A DNA stretch of 64,000 nt from Cryptomeria japonica (taxonomy: Eukaryota > Streptophyta > Pinopsida > Cupressales > Cupressaceae), in assembly GCF_030272615.1 (NCBI RefSeq), contig NC_081406.1, forward strand, positions 259,213,386 to 259,277,385. The letters are read 5' to 3'. Of the stretch, positions 47,160-60,840 are shown one piece after another (position 1 is the stretch's first letter; each line of letters begins with the position of its first letter). A model generated the notes under the pieces. It searched no databases, was not told where the DNA came from, and worked only from the letters and a program-made list of their open reading frames with translations. Made by a program: the position numbers and the translations under genes.

Positions 47160-50100
47160 TTCTCATTGAACTTTACCAAATCACTACACTTGTCTTTTAA
47201 ATGAATGACTTCCCTAAACATATTATGTGCTATGAATATGCTCTGCTTTTTGGACAGATGATTGTCTTTTGTAGCTTTGTCTTCTTCCTAATGCCTTATC
47301 ACTATTATTTAGGATTGTATCTCATGTCTCTATAAAACCTTATTATGATTACACCTTCATTATATTAGCATCAAATCCTCTCTCAATCATTTTTCTTTTC
47401 CATAGTGCTTCAAGGGCATCTCTCCTCTTTTTATGTGTTTTAACGTTGGAGTAACTATGAATCGGACTAAAAAATCTTAAATCTCTCCTTGATAAGCTTA
47501 ACCTACAATTGCTAAAAGTATTGCTATTCTTTTCTTGCACATTCTTTAGAAAATCTGATATTTTTGAGCTTTGTTCATAGACTCAAATTTGTTGTTGAAT
47601 GATATTTGTGACCCATGTCATGATGATTGAGGTTTAAAGGCTACTCTCAACAATTCTCGGGACTCACAGAGATTACTTTTATTCTCTATCTTATTTGTAG
47701 TCATATATTGCTCCATTGTACTTTAATTAACTATCCATGCTATATGATGACCTTCTTGCTTTCTAATGGCAGTGATCCCTGAATTTGGTGAAGGTTGATG
47801 TGTGCTTTGAGCTCTATTCACTGTCTAATATGGTCATTTACTATTTTTCCTTCTTGTGATGTTGGCATGAGCATCTTTAACCCATGTGTTGGCCCGAGAC
47901 TATGATCTAAGTGGATGCTCTCTGAATCTCTATGAAATTACTATTTTATGACTATTAGGACAATCATTTTTTACTATCATTTTCTTATTATCACTTCTTT
48001 TGAATGCTACAGACCTATCTCTATCATAAAACCATACACACTACTCTTCTATGCTCTTTAGAAGTATTGATGCACTATTCTTATGCTCTATTGTTGTTCC
48101 TTTTGGGCCTTTGGCTGCCATTAACTCCTTATTCTTACTGTCAAATTTGTCTTTATGTGCTATCATGCTAAGGGTTGCTCTATTACTCTTTGGCTTAAGC
48201 CTTAACTGATCCCATGGTTTCTCACTGTGTATGAGGCCCGCAATTCTCTCCTTACTACATTTTCCATGATTGATTGTGCTTACTCTATCTGATTTAGATC
48301 TGTCAATGTGACTTTGCATGATTGTGTCAAGGGCTTTGAATCTTGTGGACTACATTAAGTGTATTTCTTCAAACACCAACATCATTACCTTGATCACTCT
48401 AAATTTTTAGCTCTGTATATAACTATAATAGTGATTCTTCAAGGATAATTGTTACTCCTTCAAAATTGTGGGTTTTGTGTAGTGCTACACTTTTGGTGCC
48501 AAAAGACTTTTGATGGCTCTGCGGTTGTAATTGTCTTTTCACTTTCTTTAGTACAATGGTGAATGCCTTAGGAAGAATTCTCAAGATTAGTGTACTCTTA
48601 ATAATGGCTCAGTCAAATAACCTTTCATGGATTTTCATGCTCCGAGCTTTTCTCTAATTTGCATCGTCGACTACCATAATGTATTATCCTCTATCTTAGG
48701 ACTGCTAAAGAACATTTCTATGACTATGAATTCTTAAAGAATACCTTGTAAAGGAATACCTCTACATTACAAATCATTACTTGAATGTATAGAACTTTAC
48801 ACTATTGTAGTAACCTATCTTTCACCGTCATAACTTTTCTATTGCAATATTCAATAATCTTTTAAGACTAAAACCCTTTAATGATTCAATAAGGAAAGCA
48901 TACTAAGACATGCCAAATTCTTATAAACACATATAATAACAAATCTTCCTTAATGTTTGGGAATCATTTGTAATTAAAGGACCCCTTTTCTGTGCATTGA
49001 AACCCTACCTCACGCATTGGCCCTTGCATATGTTTTGCATGACTGTCCACAAGCTCGATGATAACTACTTCATGTTGCTTTCCTCTGTCAAATTATAGAT
49101 TTTACATTCCAAAACTCCACATGTGTTTTGCATGACCAACAAAGTGTTCTTGGAAACTCTTGTTCACTACACCTTTCATGTGCATATCTTGGCATGGTTC
49201 AAACCAGTACTCCTTGGCAAACATCTAGTGGTGAGATAGAGATATAAGATGGTTTGCATATAAAATTTTAGTAGGAATTCTCCATATTCACAGTGAAAGA
49301 AAAAGATAAGGTGAAAACCTAATGAATAACTCAAACAAACCCTAGTTCCACCTAAAGCTTGAGAAGACATTGAGTTTTAAAACTTGAACGTTTCCCTCTT
49401 ATATTCCATAAGAAAATATTCTTGATGTCTCTATGTAGAATAAGGTCATTATGTACTAATTGTACCATGAGCTACAATTTGATTATATTCCATAAGAAAA
49501 TATTCTTGAATAACTCAAATATGATTGTAGTAGATGATCGAATTATAGCTCATGATAAAATTATGAATTATTTATCTATTAAAGTGATATAACTTTTAAA
49601 ACACTTTAAAATAGTATTTTGAGCTCTTTTGATCATCTAAACCCCTCAAAAGTTTTACATAAGACCATAAATTTATTGCCAAGCTATTTTTCACCTAGGA
49701 ATGGAAAAATAGGTAACAATAATCAAATAAACATCAATAACTAAATCTCAACAAATGTACATGATCTCTCATCAAACATGTATAAATGTCAAATATAAAT
49801 CATATCAAAAGTATATAGGCATGTAGCATCAAACATATAATCAAGTCCCTAGAAATACATGTATATATATAACCTGTACAAACTTGTCTAAGAAATATTA
49901 TATAAAGGTAAACAACATGTATGAGAAAGCCTATATAAAAGGTAAACATGTAGAGGGGCACACTCTAAGTGTCATTTTGGTCATCATGTTGTCTATGAAT
50001 GGAGTGACCCTCTGAGTGAGAGTCCTAGTCTAAGGGATGCCCAATTGATCCTTGAAAATAGTAGAACACATTAAATATCAATTGATCTTATCAAATGGAT

Positions 50101-50690
50101 GAATATATATAAAAGGAATGCACATGAATTGTGTTTATAAGAGTTTAAAACTCACATGTCCACTAGCGGGTGTCACATCAATAGAATCTCACCTACGTAC
50201 ATGCTTTGAACTTAGGCTAGGAGTAACATGAGATAATTGTTACATGTGTATATGTTAGGACTAGTTTAATAATTCAAGGTTACAAAAATTATGAATTAGA
50301 TATAACCACAAATATTTTTAAATTATTAATTATACATGTACCTTGGTATCATGAGCTACAATTCGATCATCTACTACAATCCTATTTGCCACAATAATTG
50401 CATCTGCATGTCTATTTTTGGCATTAGAGTTGTCATTGATGTCAACATGTGTGTGTGCAGGGCTACTGAAGTTGCAAAATAGTTATTGAGATCAAGTTGA
50501 TTGATGTCATAAGTTGGAGAGACTTGTAGAGATCATAGAGATTAGGTTAATGAAGATGACAATGTTGTTACAGACTCCCACAATGCCTATTAAGTCTATA
50601 ATGTTCTTATTGGATGTCCTAAAGCTAGGGTTGTGAAAACAATAAATCATGTATATCGACAACACCCCACTATGTTATAACGATCACATT
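47160..50690. other. No recognisable gene
   Basis: AT-rich, decayed. The minus-strand frame 48041-48319 (IAGLIHSEKPWDQLRLKP..) is the only stretch with non-repetitive protein-like composition; I do not recognise it and see no partner frames. Confidence 0.5.
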
Positions 50691-50699
50691 ATGGTCTGA

Positions 50700-51530
50700 T
50701 AAATATTCCTCATGAGTCATATCAGGATAACTAGGCCAATATCGAGTTGTGTGGAGGAAATTGCTATTGATGTAAGTCAGGTTGATGTTGGGTCATGAGG
50801 AGTCTCTTTTGTGTTTTGTCGGATCAGGATAGCAATGCTGAATACCAAAGAAAGGCAAAACATCAAAATAGTTGATAAAGGCGGGGTAACAAGTTTAAGT
50901 TATGATGATAGAGTAAACTACTCCAATATCATTGTATTGAAATAGTTATGTCGACCAGGAGACAAAGGATGTGTATCGGGGTAGTTATTGAAGATGAAAT
51001 GACAAATTCCCACTATGGTGATAGACCAAACTATTCTGACATTTTCTTATCGAAATACCTTATACCAATGCAGACACCATTAGGATTGCATACAAGTTCG
51101 GGACAAGTCAAAAATGTTATCCAGATAGATCAAGCTATTTCGATAGAGGAGAATGAAGAGAAGACCCCTTGATAAGTTTATCAGAATAACATATGCCGAT
51201 ATGTTGAAGGACCTTGGAGTTGTCATTTTTAAACAACTATTCCAATGAAGTTTATCATCATGGAGTTGAGCTTTGGAATACCTATTTCGATAAAGGGAGG
51301 TTGATCGTATGTCATAGAAATGACTTATACTATCATTCTAGCATGTTTTTCTTATGTTTATAGTCATGGTAATTCTGATGAGTGGTTGTTTGGTTTGAAG
51401 TCTTTCAATTCGAGGTAACTTATGTCAATGAAGTGTGTCAACATGGAGATTGTGTTTCAGGATAGCTTATGACGATAAGAGAAATCAAAGGTGAGGTTCT
51501 CGTCAGAGTAACCTATGCCAATGAAAGGAC
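50700..51530. repeat. Degenerate tandem array, period about 47 bp
   Basis: Phrases of the type AGAGTAACCTATGCCAATGAAAG recur near 51181, 51232, 51275, 51322, 51372, 51412, 51464 and 51508, and more loosely from about 50725. Spacings are 40-52 bp. Non-coding. Confidence 0.55.
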
Positions 51531-51620
51531 AAAGGAAAGAATTAGGCTTCCCATTATTCTGTATCATCAAAAATGAGGAGTGATAGTCATGTTGGGTAAC
51601 ACAAGGGGGAGAAAGATATG

Positions 51621-51790
51621 CATCCTGCTATCCCACACCATTCAAGGTGGGTATGTGATGTCATGCAGGATAAGACAATGAGGCGAAAGAAGGATCCTGC
51701 TATCCCTCACCTACAAATGAATGTAAAGAGGAACTCACTGGATAAGTTAAGGCAGAAAGATTATGCATCATGCCATCCCACAGTGACAAA
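51621..51790. repeat. 72-bp tandem repeat, three copies
   Basis: CATCCTGCTATCCCACACC (51621), GATCCTGCTATCCCTCACC (51693) and CATCATGCCATCCCACAGT (51766) are 72-73 bp apart, with similar AAAG-rich lead-ins. Confidence 0.65.
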
Positions 51791-51799
51791 GGTTAAGGT

Positions 51800-53052
51800 C
51801 ATCATGACCATTTGAGGCACAAGGGTGTTACATGGAAAGTTGACCTATTTTGATAGAGTGACCTGGACAACAAATGTGAAGACATGTGTACCCCAAGTGA
51901 GCAAGTAGGCATGTAAGGATGTTGATTAGGATTAACAGAGCATAAGGTCATCAAGTGGATTGGCATGATAGTTGGTTCTAAGGTCAATGTGTGTTTGTAG
52001 TGCTAATCGACAAGGATTGTGATGCCATCTTTGCATGCAAATAGGTGCAAAGATGTACATGGCATTTGACAAGACTTGACTAAGTGATCTGGATGTCGAA
52101 TATGATGACATGTGTAATCCAAGTAGTCGAATAAGAGAACTGAAGTCTATGAATGAAGAGTGGGCGCACATAAATGTGGTGGTTGTCAATCAAATCTGAG
52201 TAGGTTGACAGAGGATGAAGAATGATTTAATGGGGAACTTGCAAAAGATCATGTGAGAAGATCGAGAACATCAGAATATCTTCAGTCAATAAGATGTCTA
52301 GGCTAGATGCAGGTGAAGATTACTAAAGATAGTAATCTAAACCCAATGTTTGAACTGAAGAAGGAAGTTCCTACAATTAATTATGATGGGTAGAAAACCT
52401 ATGGAGCAGATTTAGAAGATCAAATGTACCTGATCTATTAGATGTACATTTGAACTTCAGCTCTTGATGGGAATGTATGCATTCTCTCAAGACAAAAGGT
52501 GAATGTGTATATGGATGAGGTGGTTGATGATGTGGTGCATGAAACCACCACAATTCTAGTAGTAAAGGTTGAATCTAGCAGATCGATGACTTAGATTCAT
52601 AGATGATGAAGAATACAGTTTGGTGTGTCTAGTAATTTGAGTTACTTGCTAGAAAGAGGTAAACTGACTGAATGAACGATGGGATAGTTGACTGAATCAA
52701 GGGGGAGTTGATGATATTTGACAATGACAACTGAGGTAGTTGAGTTGAATGATCTGTGAGGACACGTGGAATATCTCGTAGAGATATTAAAAGCTAAGTG
52801 CAATGTGAGAGTGAGAGAGCATGTCTGTGTGCAGTATTTCTGATTAGGGGAGGAAGTTGTTGCCAAGAATGGAAGTTGTAGAAGCACATAGAGAGGTGAA
52901 CAGAGAGGAAGCACAAAGAGAGAAACAAAAACTAGAGTGTGTAGAGCCAAGATAGAAAGGCAGAGGAGGAAAAGTGATCTAAGAAGAAAGTAAAAAGTTA
53001 TCTGCAAAGACAAAGAGAAGAGTGTAGAGATAGAGACCAACTAAGACCAGTG
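51800..53052. other. No recognisable gene; probable LTR or leader sequence
   Basis: Purine-rich, no coding frame. Near 52780 GATATTAAAAGCTAAG could be a TATA-like element. Interrupted at 53053 by a copia LTR. Confidence 0.4.
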
Positions 53053-55103
53053 TGTTAGACAATTCAAATAACCAAAAGATATCTGAGAGGGGGGGTGAAT
53101 CAGTTGTCACCAGATTACCAAAACCTTAGGAAATTTAAACTTTAATACGGGAACCCAAAAGATCAATATCGGAATGCATAAACCAATTACCGAAATAGCA
53201 GATAAACCAATTAAGCACAAGAAACAATTAGAAAATAAATACCATCCACATGACACCAATATTTGTACATGGAAAATCCATTAAAGAGAAAAACTATAGT
53301 GGGAATCCTACCCACAATCAGATAATACTTCTGCAATAAGTATGTGATTACAAATTGAGGGGCCTGCACTTGCGGGAAGGCCAATAGCCAAGAGCACACT
53401 GCTCATCAAAAAATGAGTCTCACTAACTACATAAAAATCCAAACTACAATCTAGAAGGAAGAATGAACTGCAATGATAGCATCTCCTATACCTGATTATA
53501 GTTTCGGTTAAGCTCAACAACAGAGGACTTAATCCTCTTATATAAACCCAACTCGATCACCAATGATTGACCAAATCCTCTGCATGAATGATTATTACAT
53601 TATTCTCTTCGTACATACGATCTACTATGAGATCTTACATCATATATATACAAACCCTCGACCACAAACAATAAGGTCAGCCACCAGACAATAAAGCAAT
53701 TACTTAATTACAAAACATGTCGGCCTAACACAAAAATAATAATATATAATCTCAAACACATCGAGAAGATCAAACAACACATTACATTAAATTGGTCCAT
53801 AACATAGATAATACAAAATAGGTCCGTAACCAAATTCAATGATCCCAATCAACCAAGTCATGAACATGATCACCATCACCATCCATAATCTCTACTAGAA
53901 GCCACACCAACACCACTTGCGCATAATATCAAAAGATCTTTAATAAATATATGTTGGTGAAACCCTCACCGGATCAACAAACCAAGCTTACTAGCATACA
54001 AGATAGCATCTGATCACCAAATCAAAACCAACTGACTGGACATGAATTTGAGTAGCATGAATAGAATATCTAAGCCAATTCCATAAGTTAAAACATACCA
54101 GAGCATACCAGATCATCATGATCTAATCCAACCAAAAACCAAACAACCTACCCACCAGGACCAAAAGGATACCTGTAAAGCAGCTAAAATAGCTAGTGTT
54201 GACATCAATGACAAAACATCAATGCAACACATAATCAATTCCTCCAAATGGCCAACAATCTCCCCCTTTGGCATTGATGGCAACATTAGATGTGAAAAGA
54301 ATCCAAGTGCCAAGAAATGCCAAACAAATCTCCCACACAAGAATATAGCAATGAAGTTCTGATCCATATTCTTTGTAAATGATATCATAATTAAGTTCTG
54401 CAAATTTCTCCCCCTAATGTATATATCCCTTAAGTTTTTAACATAGATATCTCTCCCCATTTGACATCAATGCAAAATATCTGGCATAAATATCAAAGCA
54501 AAAATCAAAAACCACTGAACCACAAGCCTAACTACTCCCCCTGAGTAGTAGCATCACCACATCAATCTGAAATGAATAATATCATTGATAATGCATACCA
54601 GAATGATTCCAAATAGCATCAATCATTTTTTTGTCAGAGGGGCAAAAACCCCTAATCTATCTCTGAGGTACTCAAATGATTCTTTAGGCAAAGGTTTAGT
54701 GAAAATGTATCCAATATTCTCTTTAGCATGCACCTAAACCAGTCTAACTTCATTTTATTCCACCTTCTCCTTCAAAAAGTTATACTTGATAAATATATGC
54801 TTTGTCTTAGAGTGAAATATTGGATTCTTTGATATGTCTATTAAAGCAGAGTTATCATAGGGAATAACTACCAGTCCATTGCAATGCACTTTTATATCCT
54901 TCAACATTTTCTTCATCCATAGAACTTGTGTACAGTTAGTAGCAGCAGCAACATACTCAGCTTCAGCAGTAGATAAAGAAGTACATGACTTTTTCTTGTT
55001 AATCCTTGAAATAAGTTTGTTTCCAAGAAAGAAAGATCCATCGAAAGTACTTTTTTGGTCATCAACATCACCTACCCAATCTGCATCCGTATATGTGTTG
55101 GTA
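53053..55103 (-). mobile_element. Truncated copia element: 3' LTR, polypurine tract and RNase H end
   Basis: LTR 53053-54257 (TGTTAG..CCAACA), polypurine tract 54258-54271 (minus strand CCAAAGGGGGAGAT), then minus-strand RNase H sequence from about 54640 to 55103: GDVDDQKST, SCTSLSTAEAEYVAAATN, SKTKHIFIKYNF and FTKPLPKESFEYLRDRLG in broken frames. Everything 5' of the first RNase H Asp is missing. Same family as the solo LTR at 37873. Confidence 0.85.
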
Positions 55104-55840
55104 AATAGATTTGTCTCTCACAATTCATTTGACTTTTATGCTCTTTAACCCAAGAAATGAAAGACAAATTTCACCATACAGTTGGAAAACCATCGTATTG
55201 ATTAACCTCTGAACTAAGGTACAACTCCCTTTAATAAGTATTCAATCAGCTCCAAATTACATACAACCAATATTATACTTTTCCCCAGAAAGTACAAAAA
55301 GGTAATCATATTCACCAATCAATACCAAATGAACACAAGCATTGATTCATATATTATTCTTTGTGTAAAGCCGACAGACTTCACATGTACGCTAAAACAA
55401 AATGAAAACCTTAAAAGATTAATCTCACTGATATTTTCTGCACATATAGAAAGCTATGACAGATTCTTTCTTGAAATAGATTCTCACATAAATCAAATTT
55501 TAAACACCAAACACACAAATTTGAAGCCAAAGATAATCTGTCATTAGATTTTCATTCATAAATGATCATCAACTTCCCACACATACATAAATTATTTAGC
55601 CAAAATTAAAGAGATAGTTTTTCAAAAACTTAGCGGACCCGCCTAAAGTCATTACAAAGCTTATAAATAGGCCTCCAAACAAATAGTTCAACCAAAGGTA
55701 AAATTAACTCGAAATGAGTTAATGAGAAACTGTCCTAACATCATAAATGAAAATAAAAAGAAAGCTAGACATGCTGGCATACAACTGCTAGCAGTGCTAG
55801 TCATGTTGTCGATTCTGTTTCAATCGGATTGCTCGGATTG
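55104..55840. other. No recognisable gene
   Basis: AT-rich sequence between the truncated copia element and the 3' end of copy C. A short plus-strand ORF (55329-55547) is not supported by composition or family. Confidence 0.4.
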
Positions 55841-55849
55841 CTATTCTGG

Positions 55850-58800
55850 GCGGACACCATAACCGCTTTCACTGCCCTCCACTCTCAATGAACCCTTGAG
55901 AATTCCTAGATTACCGCTACATGTGGCAGGCTGATATGAATTACCCTTTGCTTCCAAAGTTCCTTCTTTCTTTTCACTAGCTACACTTTATTTCTGTGAG
56001 AGTCCAAGTGATCTAGACATACTATAAGCATCGATTCCACTTTAGCAATCTTTGTAAAATCTTCCACAGCAAAGGAATTTTCCACCTTAATCTGTTTAAT
56101 GCAACTACTGAATTGATTGACCATTTCTGTTGTATCTTCCAAAGTCTAGCAATCCTCTTTAAGTAACTAAACATTTACACAACGCAAATCCTTTTGCATG
56201 GTTGTTCTCAGGGTTGTTAGTTCACTTCACAAATTAGTAGACTCACTATGACCTTTCTCAATGATTTGGTTATGCTACTTTATACTTTCTTTGCATATGA
56301 ACATTATATGTTCATCTAATCCTGGCACTTGTCTTTCACCAAGAAAATTCATCTAGCCATAGCGCTAAATATCACGCATTTGCCTTGAAATCACCGCCCA
56401 TTTAGTCTTTTCATTCTGCCATATGATTAAGTTAGCATCCAATTCCTTGGTAACATCATTGGAAACTTTGAAAATTTGAACTAAATCCAATATATAATTA
56501 GTTCCTTGATGCACAATTGATGCAAGCCACTCAGAGAAAATCTCTGTGGTCATCTTGTTCCTTTGAACTTCATCCAAGAACTTCTAATTACTACGGGATT
56601 TTAAATTAAAGGGAATAGGGCTTTGGGACAATGGCAGTGGACTATTCTGTAGAGCATGGATGTATTAAGCCATTTGCATTAAAATTGTTTCAACTCTGGT
56701 TTATCCTTTTCATCCTTCTAGTTGTGGGAGATAATCCTTTTGGTTGAAGTTTCTAAATGTTTCACATCAACCGCTCTAGTTCCTGCCCCCAGATCAACTC
56801 ACTCAATAGTATAATCAGCCTCTGAGGCAATGGAAACATCCTTGTCGGATGTAGGCTTAGCAATATCTACAGTCCAATGTTTTGTGCCCTCATCAAAACT
56901 GATCATGGTTTCCACTTTTAGCTGCTTAGGCTTCATGGCTCTTCCTAGACATTTACTCACGACATCTTCCATTGACACAAAAATAGGCACAAAATTCCTC
57001 TTCTTGGTAATTGAATCACTCAACCATTTAGGAGCCATAGTTAGATCTTTGGATTGAATGGGTGGAGGCCCTCCTAAAGTCAGCAACATAGAATTATTTG
57101 TATTAGACAGAACATCAAGCACCTATGAATCTTGGACATTAGCATCAACATCGGTTAAAACCTTGTTAGCATCAGAAACAGGGGTTGTCATATTGCCTTG
57201 TACTTCCTCAATGTCCAAATCAAGAATGAGATGAGCGGTAGGTGGCTGGAAATTCTTCTTGTGTCTTGATCTAGTAACTCGGCCACCAATAGAATGAGCA
57301 ACTTTAAAGTCAAGTTTTTCCTCTTTAATATTAGCTTGCTTCTTTCTTCCAATAGAAATAGGAATATTAGTTAAAACAATGGTTTTGCTTACAATCTTCT
57401 TTTTGCCACCCTTATTTCTTGAACCAGTTGCCTTTCCCAGATGAAATCTATAGTTCCTTAGCCAATTCTCCATTTTGTGAATTATACTGAAGGTGTGTGC
57501 CTATACATTATCCTCCATCCTTCTACTCCAATTAGCCTCTGGAAGAGGTTCATTATGTATCTGTTTCATGAATTTTGGATCTAGTACATCTTCATTATCA
57601 ATAGTCACACCAGAGATATCCATTTGCAACTTCATGTCAAGAATCTGCTTTAGAGTTAACCTGGACCAATTTCTTTTTCTTACTTCAAATTCATCTAAGT
57701 ATTCTTCCCAGTAATCTTCCAACTGTGGCACATGTTGATCAGGCACTGTTGTTTTCACATAATGAGCAATAAAACCTTTGCTGTCAAAATTATCTCTGCT
57801 CACGAAAGTTTTCAATTGAAACCTTTGAAATTCCAATTCAAGATTCAGTGCATCAGAAACAGACTTGTAACTGTAATGGCCTAAATCAATAGGAAAAATT
57901 CCACTTGTGCCAGAATCTTCACCAGAATCCTTTACAACATAGGCTAATTGCCTAGAAAATTCAATCAAAACATAGTAGGTTCACCTTTAGAGCCTCCAAC
58001 CCTTATATAAGTGAAGTGATTAAACTAAGTAAAGAAGCTACCATAGTTGTTGATTAGTTCAACAGCTTCAACCGACATTCTCCTATGCAAATTACCTTGT
58101 AACTCAAAAGTTAACCTCCCAAAAAATATATCATTCCAATGAAGGTAATTGTCAACATGTCCTTTTTGGGTCAAATGGGGGTGGTATTCATAGATTTTTA
58201 CACCCTGAACCCATTTTGTATGGAACAGTTCTCGCCACTCCCTCACACAGGCTAACATGTAGAACATATATGAAGACATAAAAATTTGAAACCCCAGCGT
58301 AATTACTCAAACCCTCATGCAACCTTTCTGCAATTACTGTGCCCTAGTCAATGAACTAGCTTTTGTCGAGAGCGACTTGGATGAAGAAATACATCCAGTC
58401 CTCCCAATAAAAGGAGTGTGAATTTCCCCTAATTCTGATTAACATTATTACCAAATACCTAATTTTAGGAATCAAATGCTCTAGGGTTAATTGCCTTGAC
58501 AGCCTTGAGCCACCTTTTTGGTACTTCAAAAGCCAATTTCTTTCAATAATGGTTATGTAATACTTTCTTCTTGGAATAAATCTTATAAGACTTTCCAATA
58601 GTCCAATCCTCATAGGATTCCCGATGTGGGATACCCATGGCCGCCATTACTGTCCCTCTATCAATAGACAATAGAACCTCACCATTATTTCTCCTAATGC
58701 ACTTGTTAACCTTGTCATAGTGATTCATGCTCTCTAAAACCAACTCAGGACAAGGGGCAGCTGTGGGAAATGCTGCTGCTTCCAATAAACCACTTTTTGC

Positions 58801-58950
58801 AATATCTTTCAGCATAGAATCAGCAGCTGGGTTCCTCACTCTTTCTAAGAAAACATCTAAATCTAAATGAACTAGAGTCGTATCAACTAGCTTTGGTAAG
58901 GAACTCACAAGGGAAGAAGAGTTCGCTAATTTAGGCAAAGTCGGCCTCAT
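55850..58950 (-). pseudogene. Copy C of the unrecognised large protein, downstream of gypsy integrase
   Basis: Likely start is ATG at 58950 (MRPTLPKLANSSS). Blocks in order: NHYDKVNKCIRRNNGEVLLSI (about 58725-58663), matching QNYDPAARCIRNIKGSALVEI of copy B; SFYWEDWMYFFIQ (about 58420-58385); YMFYMLACVREWRELFHTKW; AVELINNYGSFF then FTYIRVGG, matching NWGDMYLYPISTIFRVFGF of copy B; VPQLEDYWEEYLDEFEVRKRNW; a basic stretch (57473-57123); and a C-terminal helical region (NKMTTEIFSEWLASIVHQG and onward to about 55850). Many stops and frameshifts. In the gypsy orientation it follows integrase by about 1 kb, which suggests an additional retrotransposon ORF. Confidence 0.6.
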
Positions 58951-59465
58951 GCTTAACTGATAATATTTCCCAATCAGCTCAGATAAAGCAGAAAATAGGT
59001 AAAATAGAAACATGCAGCTAAACAATATACCCAGATCTTTTAAAAACTGCAGCAATTAGGAAAGTCGTTGAACATACCTTCCTCTGTCATCTGTAAAAAC
59101 CTTGTCATAGTCTATTTTCCTTTCGCTCCGAAAATTCTCCTAAAAAGTTATGTTTCACAAATGAAAATCTCGACTAAACAACTGCTCAATTTAAAATAGC
59201 CGAGAAAATCCTACTCATGATTTCCATAAGTTATCATCATTACTCTTCACTCGTGCGACATTACTTTGAAATGATTGAAATGATCATGCATTTAATAACA
59301 AGCCACTTCATATTTGAAAACACGGATTCCCACACCATACTTGCTATAAATAACAACTTTTAAATCATTAAGAAAGAATATTCCCTTTTCCTGCCACTGT
59401 TAGCCATTCCTTAAAATCTGTGCCGCCACCTTATGAAAAGTCATATGATTTCCAAGAAATCAAAC

Positions 59466-59691
59466 ATTGAACTTTGAACCTTGAAGAACAACGACAACGA
59501 AAAAAACATATACATAACAAATGTTGAACTTTGAACCTTGAACCCGAAAGGTTCAAGTTCAAGGTTCAACCAATGCTAAACACCGACAAACACTGAAACA
59601 GACTTATAAAGCTGTGCAGGGAAATAAACTTTAACATGATGCCCACTGAACTTTGAACCTTGAACCCAAAAGGTTCAAGTTCAATACAGTG
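59466..59691. repeat. Stem-loop repeats TTGAACTTTGAACCTTGAA
   Basis: The phrase occurs at 59466-59485, 59524-59542 and 59647-59664. The last two are left arms of imperfect hairpins: 59523-59544 with 59550-59570 (loop CGAAA) and 59644-59666 with 59672-59691 (loop CAAAA). They lie between the gypsy integrase and copy C. Confidence 0.8.
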
Positions 59692-59988
59692 AAACTTAGA
59701 TAAAGAAGACTGTGAAGACTGAATTTGCACAAAAAATTCAAGAAACACAACCCGACCAAAGGACCAGTTAGGGACATGACTCAATAAGGTGATATTAAAA
59801 TGTAAATTTATATGTACCACCAACAGTGGCTCTCCATGGGGACTGGAACTGTAAAGTACCAAGCAATGAATCCCAGAATCCCTGGTTTCGTAAATGACTT
59901 AAAAGTAAGGTCCGACTCACACGAAAACTCACACACCTAAGCTAAACAGAATAAAATCTGTATGCACAAACTAGTAGGGGACTCCTGC

Positions 59989-60840
59989 TTACAATTGATA
60001 CAATTTTAAGTCTTGCCCGTTAAAGGAAAGGGGTAGTTCAAAACCATCCTGATAAGCAAGTTTAAAGGGACCTTTTACCTCATGAATTACATAAGGTCCT
60101 TTCCACAATGACTCAAATTTGCCATGGGTGCCTTTTGACTCCCTCCTTTTATCCCATAATAACACTAGATCACCTTTCATGAACTTCCTGGGTCTTGCCT
60201 TCTGATCAAAATTCTTTTTCACCCTCATCTGATGTTTTGTAATCCTGTCGACCAGCTTTTCCCTTTCTTTCTCGATCTTAATTAAGTACATAATTCTCTT
60301 CTCAATAGAGCTTTGAAAGAATGTGTCTTCTACTACAGTATGCAATTTAGAAGCCCTTAATGATAGAGGAAGAGAGATTTGGGCACCAATGCCATATACC
60401 AACTCAAAAGGAGACATCCCTATAGCTCGCTTAGGTGAGGTTCGATCTGCCCACAGTGCTTCATGCAACTTCTTATGCCAGTCTCTGAAATTTTCACTAA
60501 CCAACTTCCTCATAATGTTAATCAAGTTTTTGTTACTTGAATTTGCTTGGCAGTTACCCTGTGGATAATAATCAAAAGCATGCACCAAAGAAATTCCATG
60601 ATCATAGAAAAATAAAACTAATTCAGATGTAGAGAAATTTGATGCATTATCTATGACTATTTTCTGAGGAACCCCGAACCTGACAAGAATATTGTCCTTA
60701 AGGAATGCACACATAATCTCTGAAGTGGTCTTTTTCACAGGGATAGCTTCCACCCACTTAGTGAAATAATATGTTGTTGTTAATATGTGAGTGTGTCCTG
60801 CACTGGAGGTTGGGTTCAAACAACCAATGAAATCTAATCC
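59989..60840 (-). pseudogene. Ty3/gypsy integrase core and C-terminal region
   Basis: YYFTKWVEAIPVKKTTSE, VRFGVPQKIVIDNASNFS, WHKKLHEALWADRTSPKRAIGMSPFELVYG and the C-terminal KGDLVLLWDKR..GKFESLWKGPYVI block identify a gypsy integrase. The first Asp (DYFTKW in relatives) is Tyr, the second (IDN) is kept, and the Glu of the QxE(S)xNK block is lost (QANSSNKNL), so it is catalytically dead. A TAG lies just upstream near 60843. Confidence 0.92.

Noticed and set aside
48041-48319. Minus-strand 92-codon ORF as a host gene
   Set aside because: Isolated, no recognised family, no flanking exons; kept only as a note in the gap entry.
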